Shown piece by piece: positions 1 to 7,850 of a DNA stretch of 64,000 bases. Source of the stretch: M55B118 sp964501715 (GTDB lineage Bacteria; Bacillota_I; Bacilli_A; Izemoplasmatales; Izemoplasmataceae); assembly GCA_964501715.1 (NCBI GenBank), contig CAZCTR010000001.1, forward strand, positions 144,185 to 208,184, given 5' to 3'. Within the stretch, counting starts at the first letter, position 1. Each line of letters opens with the position of its first letter. The notes below the pieces were generated by a model. The model saw only the letters and a list, made by a program, of their open reading frames with translations. It did no database searches and was not told where the DNA came from. Made by a program: the position numbers and the translations under genes.

Positions 1-468
1 GAACAGGACCCGTCTGAACATGGGGCCCACGGAGATGACACCGCTCTTGTAAAGCAGCAGCATCGCCATAAACACACCACCGGTGCTGATCAGGGCGGTC
101 GGGACAATCATGTCGCCGTAGGCGATGGTGTAGATGGCGCTGATCGCGCCCAGAAACACGCCTTGAAGCAGGGCGTAGATGATGGAGAAAAACGGGGCCA
201 GGTTCGGTTTCACAGAAGCGATGATCACCGCGATGAACGCGCCGATCGAGGACCCGATCAGTGTCCAGACACCTCCTTGTATCTGTCCGGTCACCATGAG
301 CTGATACCCTGTGTAAAGCCCACTCACGGCTAGTATCGCGAAAAGCAAAGTCGTCTTGATGATGACGCCCCCATAAGTCGCCTCGTAAGCAGGGGACTGG
401 GCTCCGGTCACACTGCTTTGCATCCTTGACATCAAAGGGTTTCTTCCCATTCTTCTGAATCTGTTCAT
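1..468 (-). CDS. Bax inhibitor-1/YccA-like membrane protein, 3' end outside window
   Basis: This reading frame is open from an ATG at 468 to the left edge (156 codons, no stop). The N-terminus MNRFRRMGRNPLM followed by a YEATYGGVIIKTT stretch matches the start of the BaxI_1 family (Bax inhibitor-1/YccA-like), whose members are multi-spanning membrane proteins of unclear function, possibly ion leak channels. At least four hydrophobic segments are visible before the edge. A Shine-Dalgarno-like GGAGTGG lies just upstream of the ATG. It is read leftward after polC but has its own possible promoter. The family call rests on pattern recognition of the N-terminal half only. Confidence 0.7.
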   Translation of the reverse strand, partial: MNRFRRMGRNPLMSRMQSSVTGAQSPAYEATYGGVIIKTTLLFAILAVSGLYTGYQLMVTGQIQGGVWTLIGSSIGAFIAVIIASVKPNLAPFFSIIYALLQGVFLGAISAIYTIAYGDMIVPTALISTGGVFMAMLLLYKSGVISVGPMFRRVLF

Positions 469-506
469 TGTACCACTCCATTCGGTTTTTCTGTCATTTT
501 CTTTAT

Positions 507-534
507 AGTATAACGCGTTTCAACGGTTTTGCAT
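507..534 (-). promoter_or_regulatory. weak candidate promoter for the Bax-like gene
   Basis: On the minus strand ATGCAA (534-529) and TATACT (512-507) are separated by 16 bases, in the 71-base gap between the polC stop and the Bax-like start. The -35 is poor, so this is a low-confidence call. Confidence 0.35.
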
Positions 535-539
535 AGTCC

Positions 540-3500
540 TTAGAACAGGGACATCTGTGGCGTATCCGGCAGGTCGCCAAACGCCTCGAGGGCATCGAGC
601 TTGTTGAAGAGGGTGTTTGAGACGAGCGTGCGCTTCTTGACATCCTCTCTTGAAGAGAAGAGCTTCTCCTTCCGCGCGTCCACGATCGACTTGGCGACTT
701 TGTAGCCAAGACCGTCCAAAGCGACAAAGGGAAGCCGTAATCCTTGCTTGTCCTGTGTCAGCGTAAAGTCACGGGCGTCCGACTGCATGATGTCTACATT
801 CGTAAAGTAATATCCGCGCTTGACCATCTCCCGTGCGACTTCGAGTACAGTGTAGAGACGTTTCTCGGTGTCCGTGGCCTTGTTGCCCTTCTCGTCGATC
901 TCATCCATTCGGCTTTGAATTGAAAAGGCCCCTCCGAGCATCGCCCTGAGGTCGAAATCCCGTGCCCGTTTCGAAAAATAGGCGGAATAGAAATAGATCG
1001 GTCGGTAAAGCTTGAACCACGCGATGCGCAGGGCCATGATGACATAGGCCGTGGCATGGGCTTTGGGGAACATGTATTTGATCTGTCCCGCGCTCCAGAT
1101 ATACCATTCGGGTATATCATGGCTGCGCATGATGTCCTTGTATTTTTCCCATTTGTCAGGCTGGCCTGCAGCCTTGCCCTTTCGGATGAACTCCGATATT
1201 TCAAAAGCCTGTCCGCTCTCAAGCCCGCTCTGGATCAGATAGACCATGATGTCATCACGGCAACCGATCACTTGTTCGAAGGGGATTTTCCCGAACTTAG
1301 AGGACCCGTTCACAAGCGATTCCGCGTTGTTCAACCAGACATCGGTGCCGTGTGAGAGACCGGAGATCTTGACGATGTCTCCGAAGGTCTTCGGGCGTGC
1401 GCTTCGAAGCATGCCGCGCACGAAGGACGTCCCCATCTCGGGCACACCGAAGCTCGCAACCTCGCTTCCGATGTCCGATGGTTTCAAGTTTAGCACCTCT
1501 GTCCCCGAGAGCATCTTGTAGACCTTGGGGTCGTCGATCGGGATATCGCGTGCGTCCTTGAAAGGAAAGGAGATCGGATCTTGCTTGACATAATCCATGA
1601 GGAAGCGGATCATGGTCGGATCATCGTGTCCGAGCACGTCGAGTTTGAAAAGGTTGTCCTCGAACGCGTGGTAGTCGAAATGGGTCGTGCGCCAGGAAGC
1701 GCTCGTGTCGTCGGCGGGATATTGCACAGGTGTGACATCGTGAATGTCGCTGTAGTGCGGCACGACGACGATGCCGCCGGGATGCTGGCCGGTGGAGCGT
1801 TTGACACCGGTGATCTTCTTGGCCCTGCGTTCAATCTCCGCTTTTCTCAAGTCGATATTCTTCTTTTCGACATACCCTTTGACATACCCGTAGGCGGTCT
1901 TAGAGGCCACCGTCGATATGGTACCGGCACGGAACGCATGATCGTGGCCGAAAAGTTCACGGATGTATTCGTGGACGATTCCTTGATAATCCCCGGAGAA
2001 ATTGAGGTCGATATCCGGCACTTTGTCCCCTTTGAACCCGAGGAAGGTCTCAAAGGGAATATCATGCCCGTCACGGTGCATGGGCGCGCCGCATTGCGGA
2101 CAAGTCACATCTTTGAGGTCGAAGCCGCTCAGGACTTCCTCTAGCTGGGTCTGCAATCCTTTCTCCTCGTCCTTGATGCCATAGGTCTCCTTCTCTTCGG
2201 GACTCATCTTGAATGAGGCGAAATGACATTCCGGGCAGACATAGTGAGGACTCAACGGATTGACTTCGGTGATGTCCATGAGCATCGCGACAAAACTCGA
2301 TCCCACACTTCCCCGGGATCCGACAAGATAGCCGTCGTCAAGTGATTTCTTGACAAGCAGATAGGAGATGTAATAGACGGTGGAGAACTTGTTCTTGGTG
2401 ATGCTTTCCATCTCCCTGTCCAACCGGTCCTGAACAATGGCGGGCAGTGTCTCACCATAAAGACTATGGGCTTTGGCGTATACCATGTCGACCATCTTCT
2501 TTTCGATCGAAGGCACCCCGCTCAAAGCCAAAAAGTCGTCTGTGGGCGCGAAAAGTTCCTTGGGAAAGATATCGAATGTCTCGATGGCATCGGCAATGGC
2601 GCGTGAGTTGTCGACGACCACGGTTTGAACGGTGGACGCATCGAACCCCTCAAAGGCATCCATCATTTCGTCTGTGGTGCGGAAGTACTGTGAAGGGATG
2701 GATTCGTAGCGCGAAAGGGTGTGATAACCACCGCCAACAATCGGCGTGCGGACATAGATATCCCTGTATCGGACACTGTTTTGTTCGATGTGATGCGCAT
2801 CGCCCGTGGCAACCACAGGCACCCCCGTGGCTTCACCCACGCGGATGATGCGTTCCAAAGTATCCTTGATGCGCCCTTCGACATCCGCCATGTCCTTGCC
2901 CAAATGATGGTAATCCTCCGGAGGCTGGACCTCCAGGTAGTCGAAGAATGTCGCAAGGTCCCTGAGTTCCTCCTCGGAACGGTTGAGGGCGGTCTCGAAG
3001 AAATCGCTGTTCATGCATCCGCTACCGACAAGCAGCCCCTCGCGGTGCTTGATGAGCTCCGCCTTGGGCAGTTTGGGTCCTTTGTCGAAATAGGTGGTGT
3101 TCGCGGCACTGATGAGATGATAGAGATTCTTGAGCCCTGTCTTGTTCTTGACGATGACACTTACGTGGCCCGCCCGTGCGTTTTGATAACGGCTCACACC
3201 GGGAAGGGCCTTCTCAATCGATTTTAGCGCCTCGAAATCGTTCACGTCACGGTGATTCAAATCACTGAGCATGTTCAAAAAGATATCGGCCGTCGCACGG
3301 GTGTCGTAGATGGCGCGGTGATGCTGGGTCAGTTCGACCTTGAAGTGTTTGGCGACCGCTTTGAGGTTGAAACGTTTCAGTTTGTCCGCATACACCTGCC
3401 GTGCAATCTGCAGGGTGTCGATGACTGGGTATGGCCCTTCATGAAGGCCCAATGCTTCAAGATTCGCCTCCAGATGGGCCATATCGAATGGCGCATTGTG

Positions 3501-4982
3501 GGCGACGAACACTGTGCCTTCGAAGAATTCCTTGAATTTGGGAAGCACATCATCGATGGTCGGGGCGTTGTTTACATCGCTGTCCTGTATGCCGGTCAAT
3601 CGTTTCGTGAATTCTCCAAGCGGTTCCTCAGGGTTCACGAACGCATTGAACTCATCCACGACCTGATGGTTTTCAACCCTCACCGCGGAAATCTCGATGA
3701 TCTTGTCGTAATGGACGCTCAATCCGGTGGTCTCAAGGTCGAATACGGTATAGGTCGCATCGGCTAGAGGGGTGTCACATGTGCCTTCAGCGATGCGCGT
3801 ACCGTCCTCGTCGATGAGGGAGAGTTCGGCACCATAGATGGGTTTCACGCCATTTTTCTTCGCCGCTTGTTGGAATTCCGGAAAAGCTTGCACGGTGTTG
3901 TGGTCGGTGAGTGCGATCGCTTCATGATTGAAGCGTGCGGCCACCTTGACATAATCACTGATCGCGTCGATGCCGTCGAGCGTGGACATCTTCGAATGCA
4001 ATTGGAGTTCCACCCTCTTCTTTTCAGCCGTGTCCTGACGTTTGTCTTCCACAACCGGACGGTCCGTGCGTTCAAGGCTTTGCGCGATGAGGATGACCTC
4101 GTCGGAGAACGTGTCGTATTGGGCGGACCCCTTCACTTTCATCATGGTGTTCTCTGTGACCGCATCAAGGAATGAGCCCTCTTCTTTGTCTCGGACGAAC
4201 TTCTTGACATAGATGGAATCCTCATCATTGGAGAGGACGAAGGTGTAGAGGTCGGTCTGTTTCTTTATGGTGCGCTTTTCATGGGACTTCACGATGCCTT
4301 CGATGATGAAATCGGCATTGTGGTTGGCGGACTTGTATTCCATGAGTCCGGCTTCCGTCGAAGGGATGTCTGATATGGTGTGCTTGATGCGATGCACCGT
4401 ACGGTCCTTGAAGGCTTCATAGACAGGATCGTTGGAATCCTCGACATGTGTCTCGTCCTCGATGGTGTCTTGTCCGTTCAGTTCCTCGATTCTATCGGAA
4501 ATGCTCGGCGTCTGTTCACAATAGCGCACTTGCAAGTCGACATCGAAGCCATAGCGGTACAGCCTCTGCTTGATATCCGCGAGCATGTCCTCGACATAGT
4601 AGCCGTCCTTCGGACATATGACTTGGATGGCGTCGTTTTGCACGTCCACATCAAAGCCTTTCATCGCGTTGTACCTCGGCTTCCTCTGGATCATCTGCTC
4701 AAGCGCGAAATGGTAATACGCTTCAAGCTGGTCTGTATCCACCTCGTCATAGTCGATCATGAACTCGATGTTCTCACACGTCTCAAGAAAAGCCGGAAGG
4801 CTTTCAAGACGGTTGATGAAACGCTTGAATATCTTGATGTCGAGAGGTTTATCGAAAGCGACATTAAAAAACCAAGTCCGGGCGGACTCGTCGACTTCAA
4901 GTTCTATAAGTTTTCCGTTGATTGGCTCATCCAGGTCTGTGAGTTCCAATAGTTTCAGCAAAGTCTCGAATGAATTCTCCAT
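540..4982 (-). CDS. polC: DNA polymerase III PolC-type alpha subunit
   Basis: Replicative polymerase of Bacillota with built-in proofreading, 1480 residues, close to the usual length of about 1440. An N-terminal region and OB fold (about 1-320) are followed by a PHP domain (HSKMS near 330, ALTDHN) interrupted by a DnaQ-like 3'-5' exonuclease (FDLETTG near 415, HNAPFD, and H/D in the third motif). Then come a zinc-binding pair of CPEC/CPQC motifs and the polymerase core, where PDIDLNFSGDY carries the catalytic aspartates. The open frame extends 20 codons further upstream, but I choose ATG 4982. It has GGAGTG just upstream, and the extended -10 element TGCTATAAT lies between it and the longer start. 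It is transcribed separately from gmk-rpoZ, whose terminator abuts its promoter. Confidence 0.97.
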   Translation of the reverse strand: MENSFETLLKLLELTDLDEPINGKLIELEVDESARTWFFNVAFDKPLDIKIFKRFINRLESLPAFLETCENIEFMIDYDEVDTDQLEAYYHFALEQMIQRKPRYNAMKGFDVDVQNDAIQVICPKDGYYVEDMLADIKQRLYRYGFDVDLQVRYCEQTPSISDRIEELNGQDTIEDETHVEDSNDPVYEAFKDRTVHRIKHTISDIPSTEAGLMEYKSANHNADFIIEGIVKSHEKRTIKKQTDLYTFVLSNDEDSIYVKKFVRDKEEGSFLDAVTENTMMKVKGSAQYDTFSDEVILIAQSLERTDRPVVEDKRQDTAEKKRVELQLHSKMSTLDGIDAISDYVKVAARFNHEAIALTDHNTVQAFPEFQQAAKKNGVKPIYGAELSLIDEDGTRIAEGTCDTPLADATYTVFDLETTGLSVHYDKIIEISAVRVENHQVVDEFNAFVNPEEPLGEFTKRLTGIQDSDVNNAPTIDDVLPKFKEFFEGTVFVAHNAPFDMAHLEANLEALGLHEGPYPVIDTLQIARQVYADKLKRFNLKAVAKHFKVELTQHHRAIYDTRATADIFLNMLSDLNHRDVNDFEALKSIEKALPGVSRYQNARAGHVSVIVKNKTGLKNLYHLISAANTTYFDKGPKLPKAELIKHREGLLVGSGCMNSDFFETALNRSEEELRDLATFFDYLEVQPPEDYHHLGKDMADVEGRIKDTLERIIRVGEATGVPVVATGDAHHIEQNSVRYRDIYVRTPIVGGGYHTLSRYESIPSQYFRTTDEMMDAFEGFDASTVQTVVVDNSRAIADAIETFDIFPKELFAPTDDFLALSGVPSIEKKMVDMVYAKAHSLYGETLPAIVQDRLDREMESITKNKFSTVYYISYLLVKKSLDDGYLVGSRGSVGSSFVAMLMDITEVNPLSPHYVCPECHFASFKMSPEEKETYGIKDEEKGLQTQLEEVLSGFDLKDVTCPQCGAPMHRDGHDIPFETFLGFKGDKVPDIDLNFSGDYQGIVHEYIRELFGHDHAFRAGTISTVASKTAYGYVKGYVEKKNIDLRKAEIERRAKKITGVKRSTGQHPGGIVVVPHYSDIHDVTPVQYPADDTSASWRTTHFDYHAFEDNLFKLDVLGHDDPTMIRFLMDYVKQDPISFPFKDARDIPIDDPKVYKMLSGTEVLNLKPSDIGSEVASFGVPEMGTSFVRGMLRSARPKTFGDIVKISGLSHGTDVWLNNAESLVNGSSKFGKIPFEQVIGCRDDIMVYLIQSGLESGQAFEISEFIRKGKAAGQPDKWEKYKDIMRSHDIPEWYIWSAGQIKYMFPKAHATAYVIMALRIAWFKLYRPIYFYSAYFSKRARDFDLRAMLGGAFSIQSRMDEIDEKGNKATDTEKRLYTVLEVAREMVKRGYYFTNVDIMQSDARDFTLTQDKQGLRLPFVALDGLGYKVAKSIVDARKEKLFSSREDVKKRTLVSNTLFNKLDALEAFGDLPDTPQMSLF

Positions 4983-5007
4983 ATTTACACTCCAATTTTC
5001 ATCTTTC

Positions 5008-5016
5008 ATTATAGCA
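5008..5016 (-). promoter_or_regulatory. extended -10 promoter of polC
   Basis: TGC-TATAAT on the minus strand (TATAAT at 5013-5008), 25 bases upstream of the polC ATG. The -35 position (5036-5031) overlaps the T-run and stem of the rpoZ terminator and has no consensus, so the TG extension probably compensates. Confidence 0.6.
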
Positions 5017-5025
5017 TAAAGCCCG

Positions 5026-5050
5026 AAAAAAAAAGTAGACACAGTCTACT
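5026..5050 (-). terminator. rho-independent terminator of gmk-rpoZ
   Basis: Minus-strand hairpin AGTAGAC-tgt-GTCTACT (5050-5034) followed by eight T. It starts at the rpoZ stop codon and directly precedes the polC promoter. Confidence 0.8.
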
Positions 5051-5298
5051 TATTTTTCGAAATCAATATCGATTTTGCCTTGCATGATTTCCTCAAGCGC
5101 TATGCCTACAGGTTTAGAACATTTGGGCTCGATGGTCGTGTCAGTGAATTTATCCTCTGCGGGATCATAGTTCTCCTTGAGTTTCTTCGCTCTGAGTGCC
5201 GCCGCGTAGGCGAGCTTGTACTTCGAATCGATGTTTTTGAGCAGATGGTCCATGGATGGATAGCGCAGACCTTCTTTGTTGGTGCCTTTAGGCATCAT
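5050..5298 (-). CDS. rpoZ: RNA polymerase omega subunit
   Basis: Small RNA polymerase subunit, 82 residues. The typical omega segment YPSMDHLL...KYKLAYAAALRAKKL is followed by a region ending KPVGIALEEIMQGKI, matching the conserved helix and the C-terminal pattern of Bacillota RpoZ. The open frame runs further upstream inside gmk. I place the start at the first ATG of ATGATG (5298), six bases after TTGGGAG; the second ATG is equally possible. It overlaps the end of gmk by 11 bases, so the two genes are translationally coupled, and a terminator follows its stop. Confidence 0.9.
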   Translation of the reverse strand: MMPKGTNKEGLRYPSMDHLLKNIDSKYKLAYAAALRAKKLKENYDPAEDKFTDTTIEPKCSKPVGIALEEIMQGKIDIDFEK

Positions 5299-5917
5299 GA
5301 TCAACTCCCAATAGATCTTGATATTTATGGATGGAACGTTTGGTTTTCGCATGTTCCGCGCGGATGATCGCCAGTACCCTGTCCGCGGCGTTGGTGACTT
5401 CGTCATTGATGACGATGTAGTCGTATTTGTGGGCCAGGGGAAATTCCCTTTCCGCTTTGTTCATACGTTTTTGAATGGTGTCGCTCGACTCCGTCCCTCG
5501 TCTGAGAAGCCTTCTGTAAAGAGCCTCTTTAGAAGGTGGAGCAATAAAGACGAATACGCCGTCATTGGTCTTTTCACGAACCTGGAGCGCACCTTGGATC
5601 TCTATTTCCAATACAACTTCCTTGCCTTTTCTGAGTTGCTCTTCCACTTTGTCCTTCGGTGTCCCATAATAATTGCCAACGAATTCGGCCCATTCGAGAA
5701 AACCGTCTTCCCGGATGCGGCGCTCGAATTCCTCTTTTGTCACGAAATAGTAATCTTCCCCATCGACTTCATCGCCTCTTGGGGGACGGGTCGTCATGGA
5801 AGTCGAATACACGAGATCGTGGCCTTCCAAGTCAAAGAGGGCTTTCCTTACTGTCCCTTTTCCTACACCGGAGGGGCCACTCAAGACAATCAATAAACCA
5901 CGTTCGTTTAGCTTCAT
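5288..5917 (-). CDS. gmk: guanylate kinase
   Basis: Phosphorylates GMP to GDP with ATP. It has 209 residues, the normal length. The P-loop SGPSGVGKGT sits at residues 13-22, followed by the GMP-binding region STTRPPRGDEVDGEDYYFV and the helical lid region RLLRRGTESSDTIQKRM. The start has a strong AGGAGG seven bases upstream. It heads the gmk-rpoZ operon, the classical Bacillota arrangement. A palindromic element near its promoter suggests local regulation. Confidence 0.97.
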   Translation of the reverse strand: MKLNERGLLIVLSGPSGVGKGTVRKALFDLEGHDLVYSTSMTTRPPRGDEVDGEDYYFVTKEEFERRIREDGFLEWAEFVGNYYGTPKDKVEEQLRKGKEVVLEIEIQGALQVREKTNDGVFVFIAPPSKEALYRRLLRRGTESSDTIQKRMNKAEREFPLAHKYDYIVINDEVTNAADRVLAIIRAEHAKTKRSIHKYQDLLGVDHDA

Positions 5918-5950
5918 TGACGGCCCTCCTATCTACTCACCATTATTGAT

Positions 5951-5980
5951 TATAATAACATTTTTACATTGTGAATGTAA
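5951..5980 (-). promoter_or_regulatory. gmk promoter region with an inverted repeat
   Basis: A minus-strand TATAAT (about 5955-5950) lies upstream of gmk without a good -35. Immediately upstream of it is the perfect inverted repeat TTACATT-gtg-AATGTAA (5964-5980), partly repeated in the adjoining GCAATGTACATT. The placement over the -35 zone fits an operator, but no regulator is identified. Confidence 0.45.
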
Positions 5981-6087
5981 GTGCAATGTACATTTTTTTT
6001 AAAACTTGTGCTTTTGTCTTCTCTCTTTGGCCACCTATCTTCCAAGTCCGGTGCAACCTGTTGATATTCATGCCTCAAAGCATCTTT

Positions 6088-6100
6088 GACATGTTATAAT
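6088..6100 (+). promoter_or_regulatory. extended -10 promoter of rqcH
   Basis: TGT-TATAAT ends at 6100, 16 bases before the ATG, so the predicted 5' leader is only about ten bases. No good -35 is visible at 17-base spacing. Confidence 0.5.
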
Positions 6101-6116
6101 ACATTCGGTGATATTT

Positions 6117-7787
6117 ATGAGTTTCGACGGCATGATGCTACATAAGATGACACATGATCTGAACGCCGCCCTCAAGGGCGGACGGATCCAGAAAATCTAT
6201 CAGCTCTCCACATTCGAGCTGCTTTTCAACGTGAAAGCCCGCAGGAAACATCAACTGCTTCTGAACGCATCACGTCAGGATGCGCGTATAAGCCTTACCC
6301 ACGAGACCTATGACAAACCAGCAGAACCCCCCATGTTCTGCATGTTCATGCGCAAACATCTTGAAGGCGGAGTCATAGAAACCTTCGCCCAGCATGACAA
6401 CGATCGCGTCATCGACATCACCATCGCGACTGTCGATGAAAGGAAATCAAGGACCCACAAGCATCTGATCTTCGAGATCCTCGGCAAGGACACGAACGTC
6501 ATTGTCACCGATCAGGCTTACAAGGTGCTCGACGCGCTCAATCACAGCGGTCCTTTCGACGGCAACCGGACCATCGCGCCCGGCGCGGACTATGCGTTTC
6601 CATCCGATGATCGGGTGAACCCTTTCGACTTGGACGCTTTGAAGACACTCATGAAGAAAAAGCCTTTGGAATCCACCAAGCATTTTCTAAATGAGATCCA
6701 GGGCATCTCCCCGCTTTTCGCCCAGGAAGTGCTTCATCGAAGCGAGACACAGAATATCGACCCTTATGATGCATTCACGACACTGATGGACACCTACGCT
6801 CCCGAAGTGCGTTTTGCCAAGAAAACCGTTTATGCGTTCTATGAAATCACCCACAAAGAAGGCGAGGCCTTCCACTTCGACACCCTCTCTGAGATGCTCG
6901 ATTATGCCGCCAACATTAAAGGCAAACGGCACAAGGAGACCCAGCAATCCAAATACCTCTTCAAGTTCATCAACCGGGAACTCGAAAAGAAAGAGGGGAA
7001 GCTGGAAAAACTCAAGAAGGACTTGCGGAAAACCGATGATCTAGAAGCCTACCGGACCAAGGGGGAGTTGATACTCTCGTATCAATGGAAGATTGGTGAG
7101 GGCGACAAGGCTTTGACCTGTGAAAATTATGAAACGGGCGAACTTGAGACCATCCCCCTCGACCCGAAGAAAACCCCGATCGAGAACGCCAATGAATTCT
7201 TCAACCGCTACAAGAAGAAAAAACGCAGCATCCCGCATCTCAAAAAGGCGATACGGAAACTCAAACGGGAAATCGAGTACTTTCAGGAACTTAAAAGCCA
7301 GCTTGAATACGCCGAGCTCACCGACCTTTATGAGATCCGTCAGGAACTCATGGACCACGGCCACTTGAAGCCTTCCTCCAAACTCAAGTCCAAAAGACCC
7401 TCCAAAAAAGCGACGCATCTTCGCTTCAAGGACCCAAAAGGAGTGGAAATCCTTGTCGGCAAGAACAACTTGCAGAATGCACGGCTGACCCACGAGGTCG
7501 CAAACCACAACGATGTATGGTTCCACACCAAGAACGCGCCCGGTGCGCATGTAATCGCCAGAACCACCCATGAAGCCATCACAGAGACCACCATAAGGGC
7601 GGCTGCGAACCTTGCGGCACTCTATTCCAAAATGCGCTATTCATCAAGCGTCCCGGTGGACTATACAGAAGTCCGGCACGTCAAGAAGATTCCTGGACGA
7701 CCCGCGAACGAAGTCCGCTACACAAAGCAGAAAACGCTGTTCATAGATCCTGATGAGACTTTACTTGAAAACCTTGAGAAAAAGTGA
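6117..7787 (+). CDS. rqcH: Rqc2/RqcH-type NFACT protein (ribosome quality control)
   Basis: Binds split 50S subunits carrying stalled nascent chains and recruits tRNA-Ala to add C-terminal alanine tails. The family was formerly called fibronectin-binding protein A (FbpA/YloA). The 556 residues are arranged as an NFACT-N domain (about 1-270, including the NDR motif near residue 97 needed for tRNA selection), a long charged coiled coil (about 290-415), and an NFACT-R domain (about 440-550) with NDVWFHTKNAPGAHVI and HVKKIPGRPANEV. The open frame can start at a GTG nine bases earlier, but the ATG giving MSFDGMMLHKM matches the family start. A bidirectional terminator separates it from convergent thrS. 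Confidence 0.93.
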   Translation: MSFDGMMLHKMTHDLNAALKGGRIQKIYQLSTFELLFNVKARRKHQLLLNASRQDARISLTHETYDKPAEPPMFCMFMRKHLEGGVIETFAQHDNDRVIDITIATVDERKSRTHKHLIFEILGKDTNVIVTDQAYKVLDALNHSGPFDGNRTIAPGADYAFPSDDRVNPFDLDALKTLMKKKPLESTKHFLNEIQGISPLFAQEVLHRSETQNIDPYDAFTTLMDTYAPEVRFAKKTVYAFYEITHKEGEAFHFDTLSEMLDYAANIKGKRHKETQQSKYLFKFINRELEKKEGKLEKLKKDLRKTDDLEAYRTKGELILSYQWKIGEGDKALTCENYETGELETIPLDPKKTPIENANEFFNRYKKKKRSIPHLKKAIRKLKREIEYFQELKSQLEYAELTDLYEIRQELMDHGHLKPSSKLKSKRPSKKATHLRFKDPKGVEILVGKNNLQNARLTHEVANHNDVWFHTKNAPGAHVIARTTHEAITETTIRAAANLAALYSKMRYSSSVPVDYTEVRHVKKIPGRPANEVRYTKQKTLFIDPDETLLENLEKK

Positions 7788-7805
7788 TTTGACCCAGACA
7801 TATTG

Positions 7806-7847
7806 AAAGCAGCTCCGCCGGAACGAATGCCGGTCGGAGCTGCTTTT
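7806..7847. terminator. bidirectional terminator between rqcH and thrS
   Basis: Long hairpin with a 12-base stem AAAGCAGCTCCG / CGGAGCTGCTTT around a CCGG-containing loop, and A/T runs on both sides. It can end transcripts from both convergent genes. Confidence 0.85.
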
Positions 7848-7850
7848 ATG

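Noticed and set aside
1051..4952. Many plus-strand frames of 60-190 codons opposite polC
   Set aside because: They lie antisense to a clearly coding gene, lack ribosome sites and show no domain; they arise from codon bias on the opposite strand.
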